A stretch of DNA of 64,000 nucleotides. Source: Trachythela sp. YZ-2020 (Eukaryota; Cnidaria; Anthozoa; Malacalcyonacea; Clavulariidae). Below are positions 35,253 through 46,046 of this stretch, piece after piece. Below the pieces are notes generated by a model that had not been told where the DNA came from, ran no database searches, and saw nothing but the letters and a program-made list of their open reading frames with translations. Numbering within the stretch: position 1 is the first letter of the stretch; every line of letters begins with the position of its first letter. The stretch is from positions 372,001-436,000 of the forward strand of contig JADLSH010000316.1 of assembly GCA_016169945.1 (NCBI GenBank), given 5' to 3'. Made by a program: the position numbers and the translations under genes.

Positions 35253-35865
35253 TAGTCATTGCGTCAGGACAGGTGTTGCTGAAGTGTCTATACAAGAGAA
35301 TTATATATTTGAGATTTTCGTAATTATACAGGTTCAAATATATCAATATAATTCTTTTATAGCTTTGTGGCGACTAGATTGGTTAAAGTAAAAGCACTGT
35401 ACATAACTTTACTAGTTTGCTTTGATTTAGAGTTTCTAACTTCTAAAGTTCCTTCGCTCTGTGAAGCATGTGATACAGATCGACGGTGGATATATCATTT
35501 AACCTTTACCAGCTGGCCATATTGAACTCAAAATTAACCGTGCGATGTAATAATATGAGACGAGTTAAAGTTTACCCTTATTCACGATTTCACGGTGGAT
35601 GATTTGAGACTGCGATCTTTTGAATTCAAAGCTTGTCGGCGAGACTCTCTACACCGTCCCGTTGGGCTAAATCGAGTATAATGATAAGTACATTGTAGGT
35701 CGGATCTGATTGGCTTCAATACACTTAACGTACATGCTGGTTTAATTTATGCATGTAAGCTTTAGAATTTCACAGCTCAGAAAGTAGCGGATTAACAAAT
35801 TAAAGTATTGTCAACACTACTAATTTTACAAAGCATTTTACGCTGCTCTATGACTATACTAGATT
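35253..35865. other. unassigned sequence
   Basis: AT-rich with no supported feature. Confidence 0.4.
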
Positions 35866-35922
35866 GTATTGGGCAATGGACCTGGACGAGATGGACGAGA
35901 TGGCCGTAAAGGTGACAAGGTA
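35866..35922 (+). pseudogene. collagen-like exon fragment
   Basis: Between a possible acceptor (actatactag) and the donor AAG|GTAAAT a 19-codon frame reads into GPGRDGRDGRKGDK, four Gly-X-Y triplets of collagen type. It could be one exon of a collagen-containing secreted protein, with the fragments at 36995 and 37796 being later exons. Phases between the pieces do not join cleanly, so the gene is incomplete or decayed. Confidence 0.35.
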
Positions 35923-36639
35923 AATAAGACTTTCAATTGTTTTATATGCAGTGCTAATTAACGACTCCACGGACTGTCTTAACGCCGCAACATCAAACAA
36001 CTTTTATACTTTTCATAGACGTGAAAGTTTCAACACTAACATTCCTAACAAAATCTCAAGAAACCGCGAAAACAAGGCTTCACAATCAAATATATATATA
36101 TTTGTTCAACTCATCTTGAACAACTCATTATTTATTACATATTTTTTTTCAATGAAATGTTAGTATTTCATCCTCGATAGGTCGGACAGGATAATTTCGA
36201 AGCGTTACATATTATAAGCAGTAAAAACTCATGATTTTCAATGACAAGGAGGGAATTTGTGTGTTCTGTGGGAAGTACTATATTCATGGCGCTATTAGTG
36301 AAACAAGATGAAGGTACTAACAGTGTGAAAAATGCCACGTCAATATATTTAGAAAAGCTTTCGAAATTTAAGTCCGAATCTTCCTCAGTTCAAATTATAT
36401 AAGGCTCGCGCCCCTACTCGTGTGAAATATTACACAAAATGCGAGGCTTATAGTGCTCATGAGGCCATCAGAATTTAATCAGAGAGCCACTGAAATGTTC
36501 GTGAACCTAGCCGTGTTAGGGCTAGGGAAATAGCATACGAATACGAGAGAGGGTTCGGGTTGAGGCTCCCAAAGGAGTAGAAGCGAGTTGAATTATTCAT
36601 GAGGCGGCATTCCTTTGAACTCCATATGGGAAAAATCAC

Positions 36640-36745
36640 TACCAATGCTGTTTCAACAACTTGTGATCAGGATGTGTTCGCGCTGCTTATTCCCAGCTTT
36701 TTGACAACTTGCTACAAGGTCGTTGACTCGACAGACTTCAACAAC
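36640..36745 (+). repeat. fragment of the CAACTTGTTGACAAG-rich repeat
   Basis: caacttgtgatcaggatgtgttcgcgctgctt and ttgacaacttgctacaagg-like tracts match the starts of the copies at 21985 and 16805 (reversed). Only the first ~105 bp of the family are present. Confidence 0.6.
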
Positions 36746-36994
36746 TCTAGCTCAGCTATAGACGTCGAAATTTTCAAGGTGACCTAAATTTTTGAGTTCA
36801 TTTGCATTAGGTTCGGTTCATGAAAAGTTCGATGTCTGAACTGGGCCGTAGTTTCGGTTGTTTATTTTGAGCGATGAAGATGCCCACAAAACTATTGTGC
36901 TCAACATGCGTTGCTTTAGTTCGTTTTGGCTTTGCTTCAAGCAAAGAACTGTATTTACTTTCCATCACTGCACTTCATAATATCTTCATTTAGG

Positions 36995-37047
36995 GGGGAA
37001 AGGGTTAACCTGAGTTCACCTGGCCGATCTTGTAATTGCCAAGACAA
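36995..37047 (+). pseudogene. possible exon, collagen-adjacent type
   Basis: After cttcatttag a frame reads GERVNLSSPGRSCNCQDK and ends at donor AAG|GTATGC. SPGRSCNC-like strings follow collagen repeats in some cnidarian secreted proteins, as far as I recall. Weak evidence, short length. Confidence 0.3.
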
Positions 37048-37795
37048 GGTATGCTTCCCATTACAATTTATCAATTTCAGCAATTATTTTATAGAATCTG
37101 TTTCTCATTTAACTAAGATCGCGTATCAACGGTGTCCACCACAAATGTCCTGAAATGAGGTCACAATAACTTTTTGCTCAGATTAACAATTAAATTTGTG
37201 GTTTAGCACAAGGCAGTACGCTATAATCCAAATTTGTCCCAATATTTTACTTCTGTTTATAATTACGTAATTGCCATTTTCGAAGACATGCCGAAATTTA
37301 GGGTGTTTTCAATTATGTTTGCTTCGCGCGTGCGGCAAAAGCGACCTAGTCGAATCACGTGAATTATAGGTAGTCGCGTGGGCACGCCAAGAAAGTTGAA
37401 TGTAATTTTATGGCGTGAGCGCGAGCACCAAAGGTGACTAAAGACTTTCACACTAAACACATGTAAATGTAAAACTTTATTTCGTGACGCGAGCCTCGTC
37501 AACATATACGTTGGTTTTCATGAGGGGCGGTTCACATAAGCCATCGTAGTGGAACACTGCCTTACATGGAATTAAGTTTCCATGGAGCACCAAGCTTAAG
37601 ATATATAATTTATTATAAATGAAATTGAAGTTGGTTTTCGCCTCGAACCTTCGAAAGTTTCAGGACGTCCCTAGCCGGTTAAAATAATGGGTGAGGACAT
37701 GATTGAACGAGCGGTAATCATGTGGACCAAGGAGAGACTTACAAGTCAAGTCTCTTAATGTATATTATTATATTGTATTTTTCGTTGTTTTGCAG

Positions 37796-37915
37796 GAAAT
37801 TAATAACGGTTTGCTGATAGAGATCATGGAAGTAAAACTTCAAGTGTTGGGAATTGGATTCAGGCAACATATGTCCGTCCAGTCTACGTCACAAGTATAC
37901 AAATTGCTGCAATAG
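37796..37915 (+). pseudogene. discoidin (F5/8C)-like exon fragment
   Basis: A strong acceptor (tttttcgttgttttgcag) precedes it. One phase gives DHGSKTSSVGNWIQATYV and RPVYVTSIQIAAIA, which looks like a discoidin-type strand pair. That phase has two TAA codons just after the acceptor and a stop at its end. The other open phase (39 codons to TAG 37913-37915) has no recognisable motif. Probably a decayed exon. Confidence 0.3.
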
Positions 37916-38742
37916 CTTGAACTGGGTTACATTAAGTTAAACTAGAAATGTTGAGACAACGTAACTACAGGTTTTTCCTTAGTGCGCGTAGAAGTTGTTT
38001 ACCTTTTATCCAAAGCTTCGGTCTACCATTGTTAGTTTCTGTCATGTTATTCGTGTTGTCTGTTGTATTTTGATTGAAGTGTTTAATTTCTGGTCGGTCG
38101 CATTTTAATTATGTTGTCGCAAGAGCACTTTGAGTACGATTTCCTTTGCAAAATATCTACCACCTGGCAATGAAATTAACACCATTGGAATCCTTACAAA
38201 ATAAGCTTTTTAACAATGGGCTATTTTGCCGACTAAACATTACAGAATCAAAAATACTAAAACTTTAATCCCAAACATACCTCCAGTCATACTCCAGTTC
38301 AACTCAACAATATTTAATATCTTCTTTATAAGACCATTTTACCACAGACTTCTAATGGTCGAAATTTAGCTTTTTATCTGTGTTTATTATGTAAAGTTTC
38401 GCTTCGATACTACGACTAGAAATATTTATTTTGAATTTTTTTTTATTTATCGGCTATTTTCCTGCATGCAAGCGCTTGCCGTAGTTTGACTATATATGGT
38501 TGGCCCCCGCGCTTCAGTCCCGACAAAATATCTTATATAGGGAATTGTACCCTGGGGAATTCATTCCGGCCACTTAAAAAACCATAGCAACAGTCTTTGT
38601 TTGTCTTTGCATGGGCCTTTTCCAGGGGTTTTTTTCTGAAAGTCCGGTTTGACCCGTACGCTACATTTCAAATTTCGCCGTAACTTTGTCAATTTTTATT
38701 GTTTTTTGCTTTGAAAGTTGGTCAGTATGTACTGTTTTGAAA
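37916..38742. other. unassigned sequence
   Basis: No supported gene, RNA or clear repeat. Confidence 0.4.
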
Positions 38743-38866
38743 GCTCTATAAAACGGTGTATTAGCGAAAATCACACGGTTTTTAAAACAGAAGTTACTGT
38801 TTTTAAAGCCCTATAAAACGGTGTATTAGCGAAAATCACACGGTTTTTAAAACAGAAGTTATAATC
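38743..38866 (+). repeat. 65-bp tandem duplication
   Basis: ctataaaacggtgtattagc with following aaaatcacacggtttttaaa and acagaagtta occurs twice, starting at about 38744 and 38809. Confidence 0.8.
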
Positions 38867-38894
38867 GACCAAAGGTACGGAATACTAGTATAGG

Positions 38895-39262
38895 ACCTAG
38901 TGTTGTATTTTTCGCAACCGTTCCTGGTTAGGTCTTAAAATTGTGTATATATCTACTCACTTGGATTATCCACCAAACCCAGTATTCTAGTTCAACCAAG
39001 TGAAGTGCAAAAAAAATCTTTCAATTTACCTTATCACAACCCGCACACCCGATATCCTATATATACAGAACTTACGGTTACAGCTCAGCCACTGGCCTCT
39101 GTAGCTCAGTTGGTTAGAGCGCTGCACCGGAATCGCAGGGCCGTGGGTTCAATTCCTACCAGAGGACCTAGTGTTGTATTTTTCGCAACCGTTCCTGGTT
39201 AGGTCTTAAAATTGTGTATATATCTACTCACTTGGATTATCCACCAAACCCAGTATTCTATT
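38895..39262 (+). repeat. tandem tRNA-derived SINEs (tRNA-like head at 39091-39166)
   Basis: 39091-39166 folds as a tRNA-like unit: tagctcagttggttagagc (A box) and gggttcaattcc (B box), a 5' cctctg paired with 3' cagagg. The predicted anticodon loop CCGGAAT has C where U33 is expected, and the acceptor stem has a mismatch. It is followed by a ~97-bp body (acctagtgttgtatttttcg onward, 39165-39262), and the same body lies directly upstream (38895-38991) without a head. This arrangement fits a SINE rather than a working tRNA gene. Confidence 0.7.
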
Positions 39263-39321
39263 ACGGAATATATAATTAGTTTACGATATAATAAATATCA
39301 GATTACAAATGTGTTAAAAAC

Positions 39322-39752
39322 TCACGGAGATCTGTAAAACAATGTGTTTAGGCAGTTTAGCGATTTGTTTGGCATTAGCCAAGAACAGGTGTGTTTGCTG
39401 AATCGATTTCTGGTATTTTCGTCCGTTTTGGGTGAGGGGCACCAAAGATACAAGCGCTCAAAGTCATCAACCTTTGGCGGTTGATATTCGACGCTGCCGT
39501 TCAGAAAAGTTAATGAGCGAATAGACATCTCGTTTCGGGAGAATCGTTTCATGAAACAATTATCTTAGTGAATTCCTGTGTAAGTCTCGTTGGTGAACAG
39601 ATTCTGTTAATGCGACTTAGAAGAGAGCGAATCCGAGCAGTGGGATGTTTCCATGGTACGAAACTGTGTGTGCATTTACCGATTAATGTATGTTTTCGGT
39701 ATATAAAATATTTGTTACCGTCAAGGTTTAGATCTAGAAAGTGAGATGGTTC
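39322..39752 (-). pseudogene. reverse transcriptase C-terminal fragment, probably Penelope-like
   Basis: Two minus-strand frames overlap end to end. The first reads HFLDLNLDGNKYFIYRKHT, then HSFVPWKHPTARIRSLL and INRICS; the second continues with MKRFSRNEMSIRSL. The FLDL..YRK.T..S..P......LL.R..RICS layout is what I associate with the end of Penelope-like RTs. A frameshift lies near 39550. It abuts the right end of the DIRS element exactly, so the DIRS probably landed in or next to this relic. Confidence 0.5.
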
Positions 39753-39754
39753 GT

Positions 39755-39831
39755 AATATATTCTCACTGCTCGCTTCCCCACACAATACCTTTAACTGAA
39801 GAGATTAAGATTGGGGATAAAGAATTTTCAT
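39755..39831 (-). repeat. right terminal region of the DIRS element
   Basis: Matches 35176-35252 in inverted orientation and pairs with the left terminus at 52381 through the shared TATTCTCACTG and ACAATACC strings. Confidence 0.75.
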
Positions 39832-39973
39832 GGCCTGCGCGCGAACGTCGGCACATACTTAAAACATGGAGAATTGAGACATAAATATACCACACATTTA
39901 TTAAATAATTTTCAGTTGGATAAATGTTTTCTTTCTCTCCAATACTCAGAAAACACCTGTCCCCGGTAAAGAA

Positions 39974-40453
39974 TTATGGAAAAGCCAGAGAGAAACCCTC
40001 CAAGTTACTCCTAGCGCGGAATGTTTCACCCAGACTGACAGCGTGGCGATCCTCAGTAGGCTTTGAACTGGTAGCGTCCACAAGAACAGATGATGTTTGA
40101 GTTGGGTTCATAAAGGTGTCACGTTGGGTGTAGTATTCCGCGGTGGACAGGCTTCTCCAACCAATGTGCGTAGCGACAGCTTCTTTCGTGGCGCCTAATA
40201 GCGAGGGTAATAGAGCACCCAGCACGGAAGCTATGGGGAGTCTCTCCCCCGTCGATGAGAAAATCAGTTAAATATTTCCGCAGACGATTAGCAACGGCTG
40301 AACCAAGGAATGGTTGATTTACGACACGCCCCTTACGATCAGTGACACGAAAAAGAAAACCTTCGCGTAATTCGATGCCCATTCGGTTGCAAAGGAGAAC
40401 GTAGAACTTCAAATTAGCAACAGGACAAAGGAGTGGCTGAGGCGATGGTTTGA
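39974..40453 (-). pseudogene. tyrosine recombinase, C-terminal catalytic half (DIRS copy 1)
   Basis: On the minus strand, from the insertion junction: PLLCPVANLKFYVLL, GFLFRVTDRKGR, then ETPHSFRAGCSITLA with the H-x-x-R box. After a one-base shift near 40190 it continues as GATKEAVATHIGWRSLSTAEYY, which supplies the H/W and nucleophilic tyrosine. The stop is at 39974. It completes the arginine half at 46047-46929; the two are separated by the inverted-repeat element. This enzyme would integrate the circular DNA copy. Confidence 0.75.
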
Positions 40454-40456
40454 CTG

Positions 40457-41054
40457 TAGTCCAGGACCTGTATATGAGTTTGTATGCATTTCATTTAGGA
40501 CAGATAATCTCAACTGTTTTAGGGCAAGTTGACCATGGCGGTCAACATGGTAACGCTGCCCGAACCCCAATCCGGGGCGAAACATCCGAAACGGACCACA
40601 CCCAAAAACGACGCTTTCACCATGGTGCTATCTACCAAACCATAAAAGCTTTGGCTATTCTGAGGTGCTTATATGGTTCAGAGATAGTGCTTTTATGGGG
40701 GGTCATTGGTAAGTGTGAAATGTCTAGCACTGATATTTCACAAGAAAATGACCATACAATACTCATGGTCAAACGTCAATTTGTGGCTTGCAACTTCAGA
40801 TAAACAGCATTGGACCTACATTACCTTTTTCCCTAAATATTTTTGATAGAAACATAATTGGTACTTATTTAAGTATATTACCACTGTTTTGGTGTAAAAT
40901 AGTAAATATTTTGTGACCGAAATAATAATTTGAAATGTACCTACCTCCTGCAAATGGAGGTATTTGGCCAAATTCGCCACTTTACTCCGCTGTGTATCAC
41001 CGATACTCGTTGAAATCCTTCCAAATATGTAAGTCAGTTCAGACATAATGGTAT
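40457..41054 (+). repeat. left 598-bp terminal inverted repeat with two ORFs
   Basis: Holds a 117-codon frame reading inward (40450-40803) and, on the minus strand reading outward, a frame with MSELTYIFGRISTSIGD and VANLAKY that meets a GAG|GTAGGT donor-like site. Both are kept open in the right arm with a few residue differences. Neither was recognised. Confidence 0.75.
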
Positions 41055-41066
41055 CAAGCACATTTT

Positions 41067-42281
41067 AAACAAGTTTTAACTAGGTTTCAAGTAGATCCTA
41101 GCTGTTTAACCATCGACAAGGTAAAACCTCAACTTTGTCCAAATTCGGCGCCATTGTGTCATCCCGTGTCGGTTGTCAACAATTCGGCCTCGTTATTCTT
41201 CCATTCAAGCCATTTCGATTACACTAGTAACAAATTTAACCCTTTATTATGGGTATGAAGATAAAAATATGAATAAAAGATAAGAAATGCAGCATTTTAC
41301 CTCCCTGTAAAATGTTGCTTACGAGTCTTTCAAAACATTCCGTACAAATCTCGCGTGGTCAAAGTGACAGGCCGTGACAGGGGGGGGTAAATGTTTTTCA
41401 CGAAGATAGAAGAAGGCTGCGTGACAACAGGGAACCCAAGCTGACTTAATTAACTTTAGTTGAATATAGACTAAAAACTGAACTATTAGTGCAAGCTAAC
41501 TCTAAAATACATCCTAAACTATACTGTTATTTACTGAATACTACTTTTTTAAACTAATAACATTTTTTCTATATTTTTTGTCCAAATATATTATATAAAG
41601 TTCATATTTTAACGTCAAGCATAAACTGCAACTCTGACTTGTTATTTTTAGAATGTTACTAATATTATATTAATGAAAATAACTACAGGTATATATTATC
41701 AAACATTTATATTATTGGTTAGTAGTGTTGAACTTTTTCCTGTTTATACTTTTACAAAACTGAGGACAGAAATGTAGAAAAAATATGTTATTAGTTTAAA
41801 AAAGTAGTATTCAGTAAATAACAGTATAGTTTAGGGCATTTTAGAGTTAGCTTTCACTAATAGTTCAGTTTTTAGTCTATATTCAACTAAAGTTAATTAA
41901 GTCAGCTTGGGTTCCCTGTTGTCACACGCAGCCTTCTTCTATCTTCGTGAAAAACATCACCTCCCCTGTCACGGCCTGTCACTTTGCCCACGTGAGATTT
42001 GTACGGAACGTTTTGAAAGACTCGTAAGCAACATTTTACAGGGAGGTAAAATGCTGCATTTCGTATCTTTTAATCATATTTTTATCTTCATACCCATAAT
42101 AAAGGGTTAAATTTGTTACTAGTGCAATCGAAATGGCTTGGATCGAAGAATAACGAGGCCGAATTGTTGACAACCGACACGGGATGACACAATGGCGCCG
42201 AATTTGGACAAAGTTGAGGTTTTACCTTGTCGATGGTTAAACAGCTAGGATCTACTTGAAACCTAGTTAAAACTTGTTTTA
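41067..42281. repeat. 1.2-kb palindrome (517-bp arms) upstream of LINE-B
   Basis: 41067-41583 is the near-exact reverse complement of 41764-42281, with a ~180-bp spacer. The right arm ends 45 bp before the LINE-B start codon and is probably the LINE's 5' region; the left arm is an inverted extra copy of it. Confidence 0.8.
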
Positions 42282-42325
42282 GCGATAGGAATTTCAGCTC
42301 AGCCACCACCTCAACTTCGCTAAAC

Positions 42326-45211
42326 ATGGTCTCCCTACAACAGATAGATTCACATGAAATAAGACTTCCTCTCCATGGTAATAGATTTCCTATCTCTGAT
42401 TATTGCACAATAAATACACTTGAAGTCTCTGACACAACTAAGGATACCCCAAAGGAAATCCCAGTTAGAATTACAAGCCGCCCAACAACTCTGAGAGGTA
42501 ATGCTCTGAAATACCGCTGCAACCTAATACCAATTTCCGTAAAGGAAAGTAATATAACTATGCCACCTAGCGGCTACTCAGTTCCATCTGTACTCTTAAC
42601 CAATGCATGTCATGTGACAAATAAAATTACAGAACTTTCTGGAATCGTTGCTGTTAATAACCCGACACTAGTCATAATTACAGAATCTTGGCTGAACTCA
42701 AACTTCCCGGATGCTGCTATAGAAATTAGTAAGAAATTTAATGCATTCCGTCGAGACCGCCTTACCCCTGGTGGCGGTGTCTTAGCCTATGTGCACCACC
42801 AAATACCTACTACCCGTTTGACAAATCTTGAAGTGGACGATAAAGAAGTTCTTTGGCTTGTACTTAAACCGCCTAGAACTCCCAGGCCTTACAGCTCCAT
42901 AATAGTTATTAGCGTATACTATCCGCCTGGTCAGACGAACGATGATGAAAGAGCTATGCGTGAGTATATTACTGACGGACTTGATGAAATTCTGCAGGAC
43001 CATCCCTCAGCAGGTATAATAATTGCCGGAGATTTCAATAAAATGAAACTGAATTTACTGTGCAGACGCTTCAACCTTTGCAAAGTTGTACGGGCTCCCA
43101 CTAGAGGTAGAAACGTTTTAGACCAAATCCTTACTAACATGTCAGAGCTATACAATGACATCAAACATCTCCCGCCGATTGGCCATTCTGACCATCAGTG
43201 TCTGTTACTCACTCCAAAGCTGAAAGAAAAGGTGAAGGCGATTTCTCGAAAAGTGCGCCTGACGAAATGTAGTAACTTAATTGAACTGAGTATCCATCTG
43301 AATAGGCAGAACTGGGAATTGGTTTATGCTACTAATGAGATTGACGATAAAGTCAGTGCTTTCACAAGTACTATCATGTGCATTCTCAATAAAACGGTGC
43401 CCAAACGTATTATACGTTTCCACCCCTCAGATAAACCCTGGATCACCCCGCGTATTAAGCATGAAATAATAGCCAGACAAAAAGCCTTTACATCAGGAAA
43501 CAAATCAAGGTATAAAGTATTATGCGACAAAGTTTCTTCACTTATATCCAGTGCAAAGAAAACGTACTACCAATCTAAAGCGGAAAATACACGTGAAATG
43601 AACCCGGCAAAGTGGCATAAAACTATATACGAACTTGCTGCCGTTAACGAATGTAATCGTCAATTCTCAGCTGCCTCCACAGATGACCTAGTTGAACGCT
43701 TACAACAAAGTTTCACTAAGCCTTGGCAGACTACCACACCAAATGAAATTCCGAAACTAGGGGAAGTCGAACACCTACTCAAGAACATCGCGCCCGCACT
43801 ACCTTCGATCGGTCAAATCAAGGCAATTCTTAAGCACCTAAACCCTAGGAAAGCTAGTGGTTCGGACGATATTCCTGCATGGTTACTGAGTCGTTATAGC
43901 GAAGAGCTTGCTCCTGTTATCCATAACATCATCTGCTGTAGCATCTCCCAGTCTAAATACCCGACCTTATATAAACATGCTTTAGTCACCCCTGTGCCCA
44001 AAGTGAACCCCCCGAATGATATAGATGACTTCCGGCAGATTTCTGTGCTATCGCAAATGGCAAAAATCCTAGAAACCATACAACTCAAATTGAATAAAAG
44101 CGACCTTAAGATCAAAGGAAATCAACATGCATTTACACATGGTAGATCAACAGTATCTGCATTAGCGAGTATTACCCAAAATTGGTACAATAAGACTGAA
44201 AATTCACGTGATGGAAGAATGGGGATCCACGCTTTATTTATCGATTTTCGTAAAGCGTTCGATTTGGTCGACCATGGTCTGCTTCTAAGAAAACTCGCGG
44301 AATTGAATGTATCAAAGTCTTTTTGGTTATGGACGCGGAGTTTTTTAGAAGGAAGGAGCCAGCAAGTAAAACTTGGTGAGAGCTTATCATCTTCTAGGCC
44401 TTGTCCCTCCGGAGTCCCCCAGGGTTCTGTTATCTCACCAACACTGTTTAATGTTCATGTTAACGACCTTGAAGACTGTATTCCTAACTATTTTCAGATT
44501 AATACGCATAAATACGCTGATGATTGCACTCAGGATGAGGCAATCTCATATTGCTCTACTAGTAACATGCAAATGGTGCTTGATTTAATGAATGACTGGG
44601 CCTTCAGGAATAAGATGGAACTTAACGCAAAAAAGACTAAAGATATGTGGATCTGTTTTAAAGAAGGTATTCCCGAACCACCTTTACTTACGATTGGTAA
44701 TGATGTGATTGAAAGAGTTAAATCGTTTAAGCTGCTGGGCCTTTGGTGTAATAATACCCTTAAATGGAACACACATGTCGAAGAAATTACAAGAAAGGCA
44801 AGCAAACGTTTATTCCACCTTCGGGAATGTCGTCGAGCTAATCTACCGACAGAAGTAGGTCTAACCTGTTACCTCTCCAAAATCAGACCGGTATTGGAAT
44901 ACGCGTCCCCAATATGGAGTGGATTACCACAATACTTAATAGATGAGGTGGAGAATATCCAAACTAGAAGTCAAAAAATACTTGCCCTGCCGTCCGACCT
45001 ACTTCAGTCTCTTGAAGAACGTCGTAATATGCTCGCCATTCGTGAATATAAGAAAATTATTGATGATGAAACACATCCATGCAGAAAATATATACCAGAT
45101 ATCGTGACGAAAAAATATGATCTAAGAACAGTAAATACTCTCCCACAATTTTTCTCACATACTAAAAGGCACAAACTCTCGTTTATCCCAAGAACAAATG
45201 CGTTATTATAA
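42326..45211 (+). CDS. LINE-B endonuclease-reverse transcriptase, intact 961-residue ORF
   Basis: Uninterrupted from ATG 42326 to TAA 45211. An N-terminal ~85 residues of unknown type come first. The endonuclease follows, with TESWLNS near 120, GDFNKMKL near 237 and HSDHQC near 289. The RT follows, with RKASGSDDIPAW, QISVLSQMAKILE, FIDFRKAFDLVDH, GVPQGSVISPTLF near 696 and the catalytic YADD near 730-733. A CR1/L2-related layout. No RNase H or zinc finger is seen. The 3' region ends at about 45445 in aataaattatattatatatt, a tail typical of these LINEs, directly against the right arm of the host element. There is no separate ORF1 nearby. Possibly still functional. Confidence 0.85.
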   Translation: MVSLQQIDSHEIRLPLHGNRFPISDYCTINTLEVSDTTKDTPKEIPVRITSRPTTLRGNALKYRCNLIPISVKESNITMPPSGYSVPSVLLTNACHVTNKITELSGIVAVNNPTLVIITESWLNSNFPDAAIEISKKFNAFRRDRLTPGGGVLAYVHHQIPTTRLTNLEVDDKEVLWLVLKPPRTPRPYSSIIVISVYYPPGQTNDDERAMREYITDGLDEILQDHPSAGIIIAGDFNKMKLNLLCRRFNLCKVVRAPTRGRNVLDQILTNMSELYNDIKHLPPIGHSDHQCLLLTPKLKEKVKAISRKVRLTKCSNLIELSIHLNRQNWELVYATNEIDDKVSAFTSTIMCILNKTVPKRIIRFHPSDKPWITPRIKHEIIARQKAFTSGNKSRYKVLCDKVSSLISSAKKTYYQSKAENTREMNPAKWHKTIYELAAVNECNRQFSAASTDDLVERLQQSFTKPWQTTTPNEIPKLGEVEHLLKNIAPALPSIGQIKAILKHLNPRKASGSDDIPAWLLSRYSEELAPVIHNIICCSISQSKYPTLYKHALVTPVPKVNPPNDIDDFRQISVLSQMAKILETIQLKLNKSDLKIKGNQHAFTHGRSTVSALASITQNWYNKTENSRDGRMGIHALFIDFRKAFDLVDHGLLLRKLAELNVSKSFWLWTRSFLEGRSQQVKLGESLSSSRPCPSGVPQGSVISPTLFNVHVNDLEDCIPNYFQINTHKYADDCTQDEAISYCSTSNMQMVLDLMNDWAFRNKMELNAKKTKDMWICFKEGIPEPPLLTIGNDVIERVKSFKLLGLWCNNTLKWNTHVEEITRKASKRLFHLRECRRANLPTEVGLTCYLSKIRPVLEYASPIWSGLPQYLIDEVENIQTRSQKILALPSDLLQSLEERRNMLAIREYKKIIDDETHPCRKYIPDIVTKKYDLRTVNTLPQFFSHTKRHKLSFIPRTNALL

Positions 45212-45445
45212 TCTAAATTTTATACTCTTTTTGCTCTTAACATTTTTACTATATTTGTCATAATAAATTTTACTCAACTGCCAAATTTAACTTGTGGCAA
45301 TTTTGGCAGTATATATATACACTGTATATAACATATACTATACTTAACACAATGTACATATACTCGTATCAACTTTATAAACTGTAAATCCATTGTAATT
45401 TTATACTAAAGATGGATATCAATAAATTATATTATATATTATATT

Positions 45446-46043
45446 ATACCATTATGTCTGAACTGACTTACATATTTGGAAGGATTTCAACGAGTATCGG
45501 TGATAAACAGCGGAGTAAAGTGGCGAATTTGGCCAAATACGTCCATTTGCAGGAGGTAGGTACATTTCAAATTATTATTTCGGTCACAAAATATTTACTA
45601 TTTTACACCAAAACAGTGGTAATATACTTAAATAAGTACCAATTATGTTTCTATCAAAAAGATTTAGGAAAAAAGGTAATGTAGGTTCCCTGCTGTTTAT
45701 CTGAAGTTGTAAGCCACAAATTGACGTTTGACCATGAGTATTGTATGGTCATTTTCTTGTGAAATATCAGTGCTAGGCATTTCACACTTACCAATGAGCC
45801 CCCCTAAAAGCACTATCTCTGAACCATATAAGCACCTCAGAATAGCCAAAGCTTTTATGGTTTGGTAGATAGCACCATGACGAAAGCGTCGTTTTTGGGT
45901 GTGGTCCGTTTCGGACGTTTCGCCCCGGATTGGGGTTCGGGCAGCGTTACCATGTTGACCGTCATGGTCAACTTGCCCTAAAACAGTTGAGATTATCTGT
46001 CCTAAATGAAATGCATACAAACTCATATACAGGTCCTAGACTA
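45446..46043 (-). repeat. right 598-bp terminal inverted repeat
   Basis: Partner of 40457-41054. The last 98 bp recur at 52999-53096 beside the second DIRS copy, showing that the DIRS duplication happened after this element inserted, or that one copy is an assembly duplicate. Confidence 0.8.
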
Positions 46044-46046
46044 CTG

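Larger units (their letters stand above)
40457..46043. mobile_element. 5.6-kb element with 598-bp terminal inverted repeats, carrying LINE-B
   Basis: Left (40457-41054) and right (45446-46043) arms are 598 bp each and nearly identical in inverted orientation; the ends read TAGTCCAGGACC and TAGTCTAGGACC. CTG flanks both ends (40454-40456 and 46044-46046), and deleting the element plus one CTG rejoins the recombinase reading frame of the DIRS. The 4.4-kb interior is almost wholly LINE-B plus a large palindrome, so the original element may have been little more than its arms. The family is unknown; a 3-bp duplication fits several cut-and-paste groups. Confidence 0.75.

Noticed and set aside
39091..39166. 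A functional tRNA gene
   Set aside because: A and B boxes are present, but the anticodon loop lacks U33, the acceptor stem is mismatched, and the unit is fused to a repeated body that also occurs just upstream, as in a SINE.
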